A model generated the notes under the pieces. The model was given only the letters and a program-made list of their open reading frames with translations, had not been told where the DNA came from and did not search any database. Position numbers and translations under genes: made by a program. 64,000 bases of DNA from Castor canadensis (lineage: Eukaryota > Chordata > Mammalia > Rodentia > Castoridae): contig NC_133386.1 of NCBI RefSeq assembly GCF_047511655.1, positions 170,707,146 through 170,771,145 of the forward strand. The letters are read 5' to 3'. Below, piece after piece: positions 11,397 to 24,541 of this stretch; positions within the stretch are counted from its first letter, which is position 1; every line of letters starts with the position of its first letter.

Positions 11397-11399
<3 letters not shown>

Positions 11400-11899
11400 T
11401 GGATGTAATGGAAGTACTGCCAATTCACCCAAACCAAACACCACTGACAAGACACATCCACAGGCTGTCAACAACCGCCTTTTCTAAATATATCGGGACT
11501 CATTAATAACAGTAGGTTTATTCCTGGACACTATTCTAACCATACTGCTATTGTTCCCAAGGATTTTTAATTCTTCCAAAGAATGCACTACTGCTAGGTA
11601 ATCCTCAAAGAAGGTAAGCAGCATGTCTTCCTCCTTTGAGGCTAGACTTAACTATTAGAAACTGCCCAAAGTCATTCTGAATGAAGGTCACAGGGTAAGA
11701 CAGATGAGTCTATTGGAAAATACCATTGGAGTTACAGAACACACTTTAAGCCAATCTTAGGTCATAAGGACAGATTTTTTTCTGGGTGGCTAATGAACTT
11801 GACTCTTAATGAATTCATTAACAGGAGCGTTCATCACGGGAGTAAGGCAATAGTCAAGGTTATACAAGCTCTGGAATGCACAAAGAGAAGCAGCTACAT

Positions 11900-12640
11900 G
11901 AAAGAAGGGCTCGCAGGTCGGCAGTCCCGGTCCCCGCCCCTGATCCCCTGCAGGCTGGGTGGCTGCACTCCTCCGGCTTCCCTTGCCCGCACACACAGGC
12001 TGTGGGCTCCATGCGCCCCTCTGCCCCGCTCCCCGCCACCCCACGCCCCGAAACACCGGAGAAACCCGCGCCGACCCCTCCTGATCCTCGGGTGCCAGAA
12101 GCAACCCCCCACCTCCCCCGACGAGTTCCCCGGATGAGTTCTCCCGCGCCGCAGCACCCGGCAACTTGCCACTCGCGCCGGGGACCCGCTGCCACCTGCA
12201 AGCGGACCGCAGGCTGCACGCTTCGCCCCTCGGCGGGCGCCTGGAGGCCTGCTTCCACCGAGCGCCGCCCGCGGGAGTCCCCGGTCCCCGTCACCGAGCC
12301 GGCCGCCAGCTCCTCCACTCGGGAGCAAAGCGGGGACCTGCACTACAAGAACCTTGCGCGGTGCACGGCGTACGGGTGCCCCGTGCCTCTCCCCGAGGAC
12401 AGCTGCTGGAACCCCACGAGAAAAAGCTGACGCGCCTCACGTGGCTTCCAGGGAACAAGGACCTTCCCTGGGGTGGGGGAACAGCACTCTGCGCAGTGAA
12501 GGCCTCCCAGGAACTGCTGGCACCGGAGTCTTCTGTCAGTCAGGACACCTGGCAAAAGCCGGCTCGGAGCACGTAGTCTGTAAGTACTGGGGAGCGGGAG
12601 GAAGGGAAAGCTGCGACAGGTGACAATCAGAGACTGGGAA
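11900..12640. promoter_or_regulatory. CpG island, likely CD59 promoter and 5' UTR exon
   Basis: This is the only long GC- and CpG-rich block in the window. It contains many CG dinucleotides (for example 11,915-11,940, 12,170-12,310 and 12,355-12,450) and a GC-box-like ccccgcccc at 11,932. It sits about 3.6 kb upstream of the CD59 start-codon exon in the right direction. No TATA box is evident, as expected of a CpG-island promoter. The first-exon donor cannot be fixed: a gtgagg on the minus strand near 12,440 and a gtggca near 12,180 are both possible. Overlapping open frames here on both strands are best read as GC-driven artefacts. Confidence 0.6.
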
Positions 12641-13818
12641 ATTGACCAGAGACCCGGCTTAGATCTCCAAACACCCCCTCCCCCCCACACGGGTCCAGAG
12701 CCCTGGATCCAATTACACTGCCGACTAGTGGACTGAAGGACTGAAGTCAGGAACTGGGAGGAGAACAAGTTGCTCTCAAGAGCACTGGAAAATTTGCAAT
12801 CCTTTAATGTAAAATTTGTGTTTGTCGCTGTTAAGACTGCGTTGTAGAATTTATATTTGTCTACCTATATCTTCTGTGCTGTGTACTCCAACAGCAGCAA
12901 CACATTCTCGCACCCCAATTTTCTCTCAAGCCCTGTCTTCCACCCTTCCCACTCTAGGCTATCATCACAGGAGAGCCCTGTAACCTGCATTTCAGTCTTT
13001 AACCTTAAACCACCTCTTCTTCTCCACCTTTCTGTCACCCTCCCCAACTCACTCTTTCCACCAAACAACAACCAGAACCTCTCCCCAGCTCTTAATTTCC
13101 CCTTTTACTGTTCACCCACCTCCTTCACTATGAATACTGTTAGTAGTTAAACTAATCCCAGATCAGTCTTGTAGTTTTGTTGTGCATATCTGTCTGTCTG
13201 TCTGTCCAACTTTCTCTTTTGTTTTCCCCCCTTCTCACCCATTTCAACACTTACTGACTCTGTTCATCACACCTAGTCTTCTTAATCATCCCCTTCTCAT
13301 ACCCAAACTACCATTCCTTCCTGCTACATAAACTTCTCACCTCATATAACCCACTAGACTTTTCCCTCTGTCTCCTTCCCATCACAACCCCTACTACCGT
13401 TAGCCCTTCAGAACCACTAAGATACATCCTTTCTCCAACAGACAACCAAGACACTGTAACAGTAACAATGACTGATCCTCATGAGGGATTACTGTTAATT
13501 TCAAGGCTGCAGTTTAACACCTGTAGCAACTTTAATAGCTAAGCCTTCCTGCCCTAAATGGAATACAGGGTAGAATCCAGCACCCTGAGAATAAAAAGCA
13601 GAAGAGAATACTATCAAGCCTCTACCCCACCATCTAAAGACAAGAAAACACATCAGAGCTCAACCACTGTCCAGTTCTGTACAATCCTTCATAAAACCCC
13701 AAGCATGGGAGAATAAGGGATTGGAACCCCAAACCAAAAACAACTCCAAATGCATAAATCTCAATGCGAAAATACGAAGCAGTAAGGTTATACAAACATT
13801 GTTTAAAAGAGCAAAAGT

Positions 13819-13908
13819 TTAGGGCTGGGAATGTGCCTGAAGCAATAGAGCTTCTGCCTAAAAAGTTCAAAATCCTATGCTGCACCTCCCCCTCAAAAAA
13901 AAAAAAAG
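13819..13908 (+). mobile_element. Diverged ID-like SINE
   Basis: 'agggctgggaatgtgcctga..caatagagcttctgcct' then an A run. Confidence 0.6.
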
Positions 13909-13959
13909 CAGCAAAAGTTGAGCAACATACAGTCACTCAATGCTCAATGACAAGGAGAT

Positions 13960-14035
13960 GCGGGCATGGTGGCGCAGTTCCATGCTGGGGAACAAAGCAG
14001 CCATGGACAGTCACAGGTGTGCACAAGGTACCAAG
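13960..14035 (+). mobile_element. B1-like SINE fragment
   Basis: 'gcgggcatggtggcgcagtt' start; the rest is short and diverged. Confidence 0.4.
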
Positions 14036-14339
14036 ATTAAAAGTGATCTAAAATAGCTATCATTTTAATCCTTTTTTCTTTTATATGTACACATACATAC
14101 ATACTCGCACACACTTGAAAAAAATGTTTCCAACAGCATATTGACTTTCCTGAGCATTTTCAAATGTGTTTAACGGTATGGTAGATCTATGAGTTTATTT
14201 ATGCTTAAATTTTTTTATAAATAATCTCAACACAATAGAAGAATTATTTTAACATACTCATATATCATTTCACTTGCAGTTTCCTTTTGTTTTCTACTAC
14301 CCACCTGTCAGGTATAAAAAAATATATACCTTTCATATA

Positions 14340-14395
14340 CACCTGTATGTACATACATGTGTGTGTATGTGTGTGTGTGGTTGTGTGTGTGTATT
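14340..14395 (+). repeat. (TG)n-rich tract
   Basis: Interrupted TG repeat mixed with tatg units. Confidence 0.85.
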
Positions 14396-14974
14396 CTCCA
14401 ATGTCTGAAAACACTTATTTTAGTCACACCCCACCTTTGTAAAAAAAAAAAAGAGGCCTGGATAGTTTTCTAGTAGTCCTAAAATGACACAGATATTCAA
14501 ATTCCATTTTCTCTCCAATTTATATACCCTTGAACCTGTTAAATCCTTTACTTCACTTTCTAATTGTAAACTGTTTAATAATGATCTATGAGGATAAAAT
14601 ATAAAAATAAGACTTGAGGTTTTAAAGTTTGACATGGACTAGAATCTCATGTGGTGGTTTAAGAGACAAACAAGCAGACACATGCACACACAATCCTGGA
14701 AGTTACTATGTGCTGGGCCCAGACCTGACTTATTTTTAGTCAAGGTTCCACATTTCTTAATTTCTTCCAGTTTGTTAGATTAGCAAAATAACAGCTGATG
14801 GAACCAGCAGAGATGTTGAAGGAACCAGGCTACCCATTTGAAAAAGTGTATCTAAGACAGTTAAATTTTTGAATACAGGAAGGGCTGGTGAGAAAGGGAG
14901 AAGGGGTTAGTCTATGTATTTTCCAAAGACAGAATGTGGAATGTGGATCAAGGAGCACTCTGGATTTTGTTTGG

Positions 14975-15222
14975 ATTTTTTTTTTTTTTTTTGTGGCACT
15001 GGAGTTTTAACTCAGGTTAAACACTTGCTAGGCAGGTAGACAGGCACTCTTACAGCTTGAGCTACTCTGCAGCCCTTTTTTGGTGATGTTTTTTGGTTTT
15101 TTTGTTTGTTTGTTTGTTTGTTTGTTTGTTTTTGAAATAGGAGCTTCCAACTGTGATCCTCCTGATCTCTGCTTCCTGAGTAGCTAGGATTACAGGCGTG
15201 AGCCATGGGCTCCTGGCTGGGC
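14975..15222 (-). mobile_element. Composite SINE with (TTTG)n
   Basis: Antisense. The ID-like half comes first, then a T-rich link with a (TTTG) tract at 15,100-15,133, then the B1-like half ending 'tgagccatgggctcctggct'. Confidence 0.88.
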
Positions 15223-16639
15223 TTTCTAAACCACAGCTACTTGGTTTCTCCTATCTGAACTGCTCCATGCTGGGGACAGTTCATTGTCAGCACATCTGAC
15301 AATGATGAAATGTCATTCATAATGACGAATTCCCTTGATGAAATGTAAAAATGCTCCCATCAGCTGGAAATGTCAAGACGAGACAGTAGAGATCACAGAT
15401 CACAGATGCTATAGTAATAGGCAGTATAGGCTGCAGTAATAGGCAAAACCCAAAGATCTCTCATTTGGTGATAAAACCAACTTGAGAATTATTTGTTTTT
15501 CCAGTTCCAGTAGGCCTTTAAATTTACGACAACAAAAAAATCAAGATTTTTACTAACCATATTTTCTGAACCTTATAAACTCAGTAGACATGTATGTGTA
15601 CATACAACATAACATATCCAAACAAAACAGAGCCCTACTGGAACATTTGCATGTTAACAGAAAGCCAGTTTTCCATTTTCCCAAAACGTCTGCAAAATTT
15701 TGAGTTCCCACTGTTCACTTCTTAGTGGAATTGGTCCTTTGTGGCTAGGGACATAAGAATTTTCTCCCACTTTTGCTGAACAAAAATTATATTTCTTTCC
15801 AGGTTTGTTTAATTTCAGGAAAGGAAAGTAACTTTGTCTTCTCCAGGCACCCGCTCCTCCCTTATCACCCACAACAATTGGTTAAAGTACAGCAGGCCAG
15901 GTAATCTTAATAACACAGTCCTCTCCCTCGATCTGCTCAGCATAGTCTACTGGAAAATTAAATACATTTCTATTGGAATCTGTCCACTCTGGAGGGGCAG
16001 AATCCAGGTGCCAGGCTAGCTCCCTCTGACCTCCTAAACTCTTACAGCCTTTGGGCTCTGAATTCCAAAGAGAAGTTTTTGGATCAGAGAGGAGAGTCAA
16101 TTTTGGGGGGAAGTTGAAAAAAGTATCTTTATGAACATAAAGCAGAACTACAAACTCACCAAAGTCAACATAAGCTCACCAAAAAGCTGACTTCCTTCAG
16201 TTCCCACAAAGCCAATAATTTTTGCTTTACAAAGATATTTGGCAAGAAAATGATGCCACAATTTTAAAGATACATAGAACATTGGAAAATGTGGCCAATT
16301 AAAATAACATGGCTTAATTCCCAAGAGCTCATTATATTTTTTTATTACTCATCTAGAAGGTCAGAATTTTGGCTAAAGGAGTTTCTGATGAGGTTATAAG
16401 CTTCCAGAGTGTTCCTAAATCCTTAGGGCAGACACTCTGCATTTTGGGACACAGTATCCTCCCTTCCACCCCTCTTAAAAAAAAAAAAGAAAGAAAATAA
16501 AACCAGTGATCAAGATGAGATATTTTGATTTCAACAATGTACACTTGAGGCTTTGTGCTGAGCTGTCTTGTTCTAACCCATTATAACGGCATGAAACACA
16601 AAGCAAGTGACAAAGGAAATGTTACTAGTGGTTGGTGTG

Positions 16640-17230
16640 TTCCAGATGTTGTCCCTTGATTCTAGGGTACAATGTCTAAGATTAGGATGCTGTCCTAGCT
16701 ACACCAAAAGAACCACAAAGAACAGGAAGCTAGTAGGGTGATTTATTAGCAAAGCAGTATACCTGGAGGGGTGAGGCAGGCAGTTGGATGGAAGCTGTTG
16801 GGGCCTGGGGGTTTTTATCTAATAGGGTTGGGTTACTATTTGGTGTGAAACTGGATCATTCCCTGTGGCCTTCCCAAAATGATGGGGGGACTGGCAGAGG
16901 TTGTCTGGGTGTGGGAAGGCACACAACTGCACCTTTGATTCTCTTTGCCTTTCCCGGTTTAGGGTTGCCAGTGGAAGGTCATAGAGTAGCCATTTACAGC
17001 CCTCAAGAGGCAAACACAACCTTGACATGGGGTGTGTGCTCTGTAAAGGCCAAATGTCACTTGTTCATCCATCTGAGGTTTTAGAATGGAATCTATAAAG
17101 GGGCAGCTCATGCCCCTTTGGTTGGTCCTGCTCATGGCTGCCTAGCTGTTTAGGCTAACATCAAGATGGTGATGATGAACCACCCACTCTAACCTTTTGG
17201 ACCAACCCATTGTTAACGATGCTGGGTCCC
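16640..17230 (-). mobile_element. Possible antisense ERV LTR
   Basis: On the minus strand an AATAAA (16,740-16,746 region) lies in a context like an LTR R region, followed upstream by a G/C-mixed promoter-like stretch. Family not recognised. Confidence 0.25.
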
Positions 17231-18367
17231 ACCTAAAAATAATTTAGAAATATATTTAGGTTTTTCTTCCCCTTACTTCTTTTCATGAAAGGTCATGTTA
17301 GGATAAATTTATCCCACTCCTAAGAAAGTTTTTTTCACTTTCAGAACATAGAGGAGAGGCAGCAAGATGTGTAACTGTCCATAACCTGTTGTACAACTAT
17401 GTGACCAAAAGACTAAACCATGAGACAGACGAATTATTAAAAACAGGAAGTTGTTCTCATCCAAATGAACCAATGGAAAAACATATATCATTACTTCAAA
17501 AAACAAAACAAAACAAAAACAAACATGGAAAGAATCCGAAGACCATTTCCAATAGCAACAAGTTCCCTATTATGGGGTGGGGGAGTGTAGATCAGGTTTT
17601 GATGGAGTCTTTAGATCTTTGTACTTAACAATTCCTATTCAAGTCAAACACCAAACTGGACAGTGCATCTCTTCTTAAAAGACAGTACGAACCTGACAAC
17701 TATATATTCACTTCTGTCCACCTGAGATGCGGGGAAAGCTAAAAATCGACAGGGTGATTTACAAATAGAGGCATCCCCTTATCAAGCTGTTGCAGTTGTT
17801 TTGGTGGCAAATGTTTTGGGTATTTGGGTAGAAAATGTAGTGTGAGCCTATATTTCATTGTTTTAAATAGGAAAACAGAAACATGATTCTGTCTACTCAA
17901 CCTCCAGTCTCTCAAATATCAACTAAAACCTGTATGTTTACATATATGTACATATAAGCAATCCAGAGAAACTATCAGAAAGCACTTAAAACATTAATTG
18001 TTTAATGAAGGATTCTTAAGGAATGTACAGGTGAATACATTTACTACTGTGAGGTGGGTTCAGTCTCCACCCTACCTCCCAGTCATCTCTACAGCAGTGA
18101 TTTCTGGAAGCAGGTTTGTGATAGGCACCAGGCTATACAAGAAAACACTGGTTCTCAACGTCACTGAACATCCAGATCACCTGGAGGATTGGTGAACAGA
18201 CTTGGACCTCATCTCTAGAACTTGGATCCAATAGATCCAGTGTGGGGTCTAAGAATGTGCACTGCTAGCCAGTTCCCAGGTGTTGTATACGCTACTGGAC
18301 CAGGAACCACACAGAACCACTGGGCTACAGTGATCTGGCATAGGATGAGGCTACTTTATTTTTTATT

Positions 18368-18484
18368 GGTTTTTTTTTTTTGAGACAGGGTGTCGCTATA
18401 TAGCCCAAGCTGTCCTTAAACTCACAATCCTTTTACCTCTGCTTCCCAAGTGCTGAAATTACAGATGTGAACGCCCACAAGGCT
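18368..18484 (-). mobile_element. B1-like SINE
   Basis: Antisense; 'ttgagacagggtgtcgctat' and 'tcccaagtgctgaaattaca'. Confidence 0.85.
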
Positions 18485-18797
18485 GCTTTAGATAGGGTTG
18501 AAAGTGTCTCTCCTAGCAGGTCTGAAAAAGGAACTGTTCATGGTAATTAAATAATTAGGAGTCTCTTCTATTCTTCAGGGCCCAGGTGATTATGCCACTG
18601 CAATGTGTTAACAAATGCAAGCCATTAGGTGAGTCCCATTTCTGATTAACTTCTATTTGATGAGGCAAGTATTACGGGTCAGTTTCTATGTTAGGTGCTC
18701 TTGATAAAGTGATATAGTTAATTCTTACAGTACTATAAAGTAAACATAATCTCTGCCTCCAATTATAAGAGAATGGAGAACTAGTTTATGGGGCAAC

Positions 18798-19322
18798 TAC
18801 GGGAGGCAGAACAATGCTTCTCTCCCATAAAGATGTTCATACGCTAATTCCAGGAACCTGTGAATACAGAAAGCCTTTCATAGCAAGTGACACTGAGATG
18901 AGATCAAGGTTGTAGAGACAATTCTGGATTATCCAGCGGGCCCAATGTAATCACAGGGTCCTTAAAAAGAAAGGAGCAGAATCTGCCAGAAAGGATGGAC
19001 AAAAGAAAGAGGCAGATCTGAAGAGGGAGACAAACTCACCTTGCTGTTGCTGATTCTGAAGCCAGAAAGGGTCATGAGCCAATCATACAGTGGCCTATAG
19101 AAACTAGGTTTCCTGCAAGGAAACCAGACCTCAGCCTGTCCGTCAAAACAGTGGTATCCTGCCAATATTTGAATGAGCAAGGCCACAGATGCCCTCTGGG
19201 GCATCTGTCCAGTGAGACCTCTGTCAGACCCCAGATAATTGATGGAACTGCAAGATTAATTATTTTGTGCTGTCACAAGCTGCAAAATTTGTGGTCATTT
19301 GTTTCACTGCAATAAAAAACTA
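18798..19322 (+). mobile_element. MaLR (MLT1-type) LTR
   Basis: 'ggaggcagaacaatg', 'ggattatccagcgggcccaa' and 'tttgtttcactgcaataaaa' follow the MLT1 LTR order in plus orientation. Confidence 0.75.
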
Positions 19323-19326
19323 ATAG

Positions 19327-19452
19327 AGGATAAGCGTGGTGTTAGATGCCTGTAGTCCCAGCTGCTTAAGAGGCTGAAGTAGGAAGAGCACTGGCACACA
19401 GAAGTTTGAAACCACCCTAGGCAAACACAGCTAAATTCTGTCTCAAAAACAA
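19327..19452 (+). mobile_element. B1-like SINE
   Basis: 'agcgtggtgttagatgcctg' and an A-rich tail. Confidence 0.8.
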
Positions 19453-19587
19453 AACCCAAACCTTATATAGCAACTGGAAAGTGGTAGAACAGTATTCAAA
19501 CTGAGCTCTGACCCATAAACGCTCTGATGGGGAGAACTTATGAATTCAGTTTCCAGAATATGCTCAGCTAAGGAAGCACTAGAAAAG

Positions 19588-19697
19588 ACTTTTTTTTTCT
19601 TTCTTTCTCTCATTTATTCACATATTTTTGTGACGCTAAGGATGGAACACAGAGCATCACGCAAGTGCTCTACCACTGAGCTACACCTCAAGTCCAA
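19588..19697 (-). mobile_element. ID-like SINE, diverged
   Basis: Antisense; 'gtgctctaccactgagctac' is the reversed A box. Confidence 0.75.
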
Positions 19698-20594
19698 AAA
19701 GAGAGATTTTTAATATTAGCAGAGCCCATGGGTATAGTTACCACTCCTGAGTACTTGGGGCTGAAGAACTTTAAAGCTAGATATGTCCTCAAAAATAAAA
19801 CCCCAATATTCTCATTTTGTAGGAAATTAATGGAGGCCTTGGGGGGATGAAATTACCTGTCCCAAGGCAACAGGATAATCCCAAGTTACAGTGGATGCAT
19901 TTTGCTCTTCGATTTATCAGGAGCAGGTAACTCATAAGTGACTTAACACAGTCTGTTATTGGCAGTGTTCTCACTACCTTGAATATGCTGCAGCAATCAT
20001 GCTGAGGTGCCCGAAGACCAGTAACTCAGTTCAAAGCAGCAGTTGCATCAGCAGGTACAAAGAGAAACCCACCATCACAATGGAAGAGCCCCTCCCAGTT
20101 ACCAAAGGTCCTGGTGCCAGAGATGGCCACCCCAGTGGTTTCCTCCACAAGGGCCTCCCTACAACTTGTTCCAGGACCCCCCAAATTCCTGGCTCTGCAA
20201 AGAAAGCCTCTCATCCTGGTACTTCCACCCTAAAACCAATCTTACTTGGGCTTTTATTTTTATAAACCTTTCAGTAAAATGGAATGGTTTCCTTAGACCA
20301 AAATTTCCACTTCCCACAGTGAACATCCTTGTCACTAATTTTGAAGATGTTTGGTTTGTAATAAGGAAACCCCTTTTTTTGCCTCCCCAGCATAAATAAC
20401 CCTGGAACTGAAAAGAGATACATTTGGACAAAAGTTGCCACCTGCTCCGTTGACTCTCTGTAATCTGCAGTGCCTTCTCTGAAAATCTGGGAGTAAATTC
20501 TGCTAGACTCTGAACAACGCTGATGGATACCAGAATGGCTGAATGATGAGCTGATCTCCACATTACAAGATGAAACCTTTCCAGGAATGGTATT

Positions 20595-20677
20595 TATCCT
20601 TACCACTTCCCTTTGAGGTAAGGCCTACCATTTTACTGATGAGAAAATGAGGCTAAACAGCTTGCTGAAATCACCAC
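20595..20677 (+). mobile_element. MIR fragment at ERV insertion point
   Basis: 'attttactgatgagaaaatgaggctaaaca' type text stops where the ERV LTR begins. Confidence 0.6.
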
Positions 20678-21201
20678 TGTGTTAGGAGTTAGTTTGGTTT
20701 TAGGCAATCAGTGTGGGGACCAAAGAGTGGCACTACCCTGGCCTAGGGCAATCAAACCAGAGGTCAGCAGAAAAACAAAGACAGCACAAACAACCTTAGG
20801 AATGCAGAAGTGAGCCTAACATAGAGAGGGGGAGGAGGGAGTCACCTTGGAACAATGACCTCCAGGCCCAGAAGTTTGTGCCACAGCCATATAAGGAATC
20901 CTGTAACCCTACCTATGAGAAAACTTTGAGCCTTCATGCCAAAGCCATAAATCCACATATCAGAGAACTTTCCAGGAGTTTCAAGTCCCACCCCCTCAAA
21001 GCCCGCCAAAGACAACATAAATACCTCTAGACAACTAGCCCACTGTGGCTTGACTGCTTTCTTCCAGTCCCTCCCTCATAGGAGTCTCTGCTTTCCTTTC
21101 CTAATAAAATTTCTGTCACTTTGCACCTCACTGTTGAGTGTGAATTCATCATTCTTCACAGATCATTGAACCAGAATCTGGGTAACTTACCCACTTCTGC
21201 A
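20678..21201 (+). repeat. 5' LTR of the ERV1 copy
   Basis: Begins TG near 20,678 inside a MIR remnant. It has a TATA-like ataaatac at 21,016, AATAAA at 21,103-21,108, and ends ..tgca before the primer-binding-site-like sequence. No second copy to the right was seen. Borders are approximate. Confidence 0.65.
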
Positions 21202-21209
21202 CCATTCCT

Positions 21210-21227
21210 TGGCACCCAACATGAGGC
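21210..21227 (+). other. Primer-binding-site-like sequence of the ERV
   Basis: tggcacccaacatgaggc differs at three of 18 positions from the site complementary to tRNA-Lys(1,2) as I recall it. It lies 8 bases past the LTR end. The tRNA assignment is uncertain because many class I elements use other tRNAs. Confidence 0.45.
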
Positions 21228-22229
21228 CCTACAAATGGTAAGGATCTTCAATGCTCTATTGCTCCTATTTGCTCTTTTTTCCCCAAAAGCTCCACAGCTC
21301 TTTTAGTTTCACTTGTCTAAGCTCAACAATTATGGGCATCCATTAGCCAGTTAAGAGTGACTAGCACAGCTGCAGTACTACAAGACTTGGATGTGAGGCT
21401 TGCAGGGAGTGCTAGCTAGCTCAGTTCCCGTCTTGATGGGAATGTTGGCCCGGCCTGGCCTTAGTTTCCATTTCTGACCTGACCTACTGAAGCAGGGATT
21501 CCGAAAGCAGTTGGTGGAAAGGGAAGGTCCCTCATGGCAACTGATGGTCTCAGACTGGGGCTACTCTCTGGTGTGAACTGAAGGCCATAGGATTGACATC
21601 CCGGCCTGCCCAGCAGCATGAAAGGTGACTAAGTATCAGAGCATCTTGGGCTTTCCCGCACCCCCAGATGATCATTTCTCATGGTTCTCATGGCCTGAGA
21701 TCAGAGAGCACCCTTGCTCCCATACCACCTCCAGTATGATGGACCTCTGGGACAGAGATGACTCTTAATCCTTTGTTTGTAGGCCTAAACTCATGCTTTC
21801 CTCATTGCTCCCCAGTCTGCCCTGCCTTCTTTTCAACGATTCTTTTCCAAGCTATGTTCCTGGGGGAGTCTGTCTTCCTTCTTCAATGTCTGCTCCAATA
21901 TTCCCACCTCTGTCTTCGGTGTTTAGAGATAGATTGAGGCTTATACAACACCCAAAAATACCAGGGCACTGTTATCACCTGCCAGGAATGCAAGTCATTT
22001 CCCCATCATTTCATGGGTCCTAAGCCTAGCCCAATTCCATTCTGGGAAGCGTGGCCTTTGAGGGATCCTTTAGGCATGATAACCCAATTTTGGGGGCACT
22101 TACTTAGTTGTTCCCTTCATTCCCATGTGGGGATGACAGGCAGTTCCACAGTTAGGCATTTTCAGTACTATCTTCTGACTCAAGGTGTTCATTTGTCTTT
22201 TGACCCCTTGTAAGCAATCCAGACCCCCC

Positions 22230-24120
22230 CCATGGCCATCCACCTCTCCTATTTGTTATATGAACCTTGTCATTGAAAAGTCCCCCTCTCGTTGAGGTTT
22301 AATGAACTGGGGGGACATATTGTGATTTTCAGAGATATAGTAGGAAGACCACCTTATCAAAAACATGAACCCCAACCTCCTTCTTTGCAACAGTTAATTC
22401 TTCTTAGCTGGATAGAACAGACCCTCCAGAAAGCACAATAGGTATTACAGAAGGATATTGTTACTCACTGGGTCAGGGAGCTACAGCTAAGACTCCAACA
22501 GAAAAATAAGAAAGAAAGGAGGAAGACCAGGTCACAAGACACTGGTAGAGAGCAGCTACAACCCGGATAGGCTTCGCTTCTCACTGAATACTGCATCAGA
22601 GGCAGGATCAGGAGATGGATAGGAGACTTCCTGTCTGGCCTTTATGGGGGTGGGTGATCTCTGGGGATGCTTAGAGCAATCTCTTTACTTTCCATAAATG
22701 GAAAACACTTCCTCCACTCCAACTGTATATTCCCCACTGGAGTGTCCTTTAAAACTGGCAGCAATTTGATCCACAGACCCTTAAGAAGAGGAGAGGAGGC
22801 TAATCTTCTGCACCCATGCCTGGCCAAGTTACCAACTAGGTGACTAGGAACAATGACCACCAGAGGAAGTATCAGTTTCAACACTATTCTCCAATTAGAT
22901 CTGTTCTGTAAGAAGGAGGGTAAATGGTTAGAAGTCCCATATGTGCAGGCTTTCTTTACACTTAAAAAAATGCTGAATTATGCTGAAAGTGCATATTGAT
23001 CCCTCCCTGATGGTGGTGGCCAGAGACTGGGAAAGGATAAACAGGAAACAAAAGAAAAAATTCCCAAACCTCAGGAGAGGCCAACTCCAACCACCCTTCC
23101 TTAGTACCAACCCCAGATGAAATCCTCCTATACTCTTCTCTCCTTTCCTTGTGGGAACAGGGACTAAATGAGGAAGAAAACCCTATTAGAATGTTCCATC
23201 TTTTCTCCCTCCAAGACATTAAACAGATAAAATGGAATTTGGGGAAATTTTCAGATGACCCTGATAAATTAAGGGCTTCAGAGAAGTGATCCATGTCTTT
23301 GACCTTATTTGGAAAGATACCATACTTCTCAATAGGACTCTTTCCATGGCCAAGAGGGAAGTGACTTGTTGGTTGGCTGTGGAATATGGGGATGAATTAA
23401 TGGCCATACAAAACCCAGGACCCCCCATGAAACTCCACATATTAGGGTCCCAACCAGGCACAGGGGTGGAAGAGGAACCATAGGGACAGATTCTACTGAG
23501 GGGTTAGAGGAGGTTGAGGGAGATGGACCTCAGGAAGAAAGTGATACCCACCCCTACCCTCTGGGAACCAAGAGGACCCAACTAATGACACTGGATGGTC
23601 TTACATAATTGAAGAAGGGAGATTGAGGACTCAACAATTTTTTCAATGTGTTATGGAGGGCCTTAGATACACTCAAAGGAAGCCCCTCAATTATGCCCAA
23701 CTTTCACAGGTCAAACAGGGAAGGGAGGAAACCCCCTCTGGCTTTTTGGAAAGACTGAGACAGACTTTGGTTAAACATAACCAATTTGAACCCTGACAGC
23801 GTTAAGGAAAAGCTGATTCTCAAGGATAAACTTATCACCCAATCTTCTTCAGATATCAGGAGAAAACTGCAGAAGTTGCCCCAAGGGCCAGATGACAATC
23901 TGGAGGATCTTCTCTGAATGGCCAATAAGATCTTTTTCAACAGGGAGGAGGAGGAAATCTGGGGAAGGAAGGAGAGAACCAGGCAAAAAAGCAAAAAACT
24001 CTAGTCATGGCCCTGAGGGAGGCAAGGCTGGGAGAAAGACCCCAGGGAGAAGGGGGTACCAATTCTGAGTGCTTATTTTGCATAAAAGCAAGGACAATTT
24101 AAATGAATGTGTCCCAAGAA
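22230..24120 (+). pseudogene. ERV gag remnant
   Basis: Broken reading frames with stops and shifts. The capsid-like part around 23,215-23,470 is the most recognisable. A nucleocapsid-like end near 24,000-24,110 has only a partial cysteine motif. No intact protein is encoded. Confidence 0.6.
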
Positions 24121-24299
24121 GTGACTCCCCACTGCCATGTCCTGTCAAGGAGACCACTGGAGATCAGACTCTTCTAGGGGATGAAGGTTTCCTGGGATGA
24201 AATACTTTTTGTGGTCCAACAGGACTGATAAGGCCTGATGTCCTCAGGCGCCCCTCTCGATCAGACTGTCATCTCCAAAGAGGGGCCTCATGTGAGCCT

Positions 24300-24494
24300 T
24301 AATGTTGAGGGGGCTAACTTCTTGATACAGAGCAACATACTCAGTCCTCATTTCAATCCCTGGTCCCCCCCCCATCCACTCAAAAAGTAAGTATTTGGGG
24401 TGTTTCTGGCCTCCCATTAACCTCCCATTAACCTTTGAGGTGTGGCTGGAATGGCCTTCTGTTCTCCCACTCCTTCCTTGTAATGCCAGAGAGT

Positions 24495-24541
<47 letters not shown>

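Larger units (their letters stand above)
8343..11899 (-). other. Probable CD59 intron 1
   Basis: This lies between the acceptor before the start-codon exon and the CpG island. It contains a full composite SINE with target-site duplication, a (TA)n tract, and a second composite SINE ending in (AC)n. No coding exon is recognised; short open frames around 9.06-9.33 and 10.47-10.72 kb have no family resemblance I can name. Confidence 0.55.
12641..20677. other. Intergenic sequence, left part
   Basis: No host gene is supported. It holds SINEs, a (TG)n tract, a possible antisense LTR near 16.6-17.2 kb and a MaLR LTR at 18.8-19.3 kb. Part of 12.86-13.44 kb is pyrimidine-rich and G-poor on the plus strand. 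The 15.2-16.6, 17.2-18.3 and 19.98-20.6 kb parts look like unique sequence with nothing I can name. Confidence 0.6.

Noticed and set aside
11790..12768. Several overlapping open frames of 90-184 codons on both strands
   Set aside because: They lie in the CpG island, where stop codons are rare. None has a recognisable domain, and they contradict one another on both strands.
20159..20606. Minus-strand open frames of 111 and 134 codons
   Set aside because: They overlap each other and plus-strand frames in different phases, with no family resemblance and no splice context.
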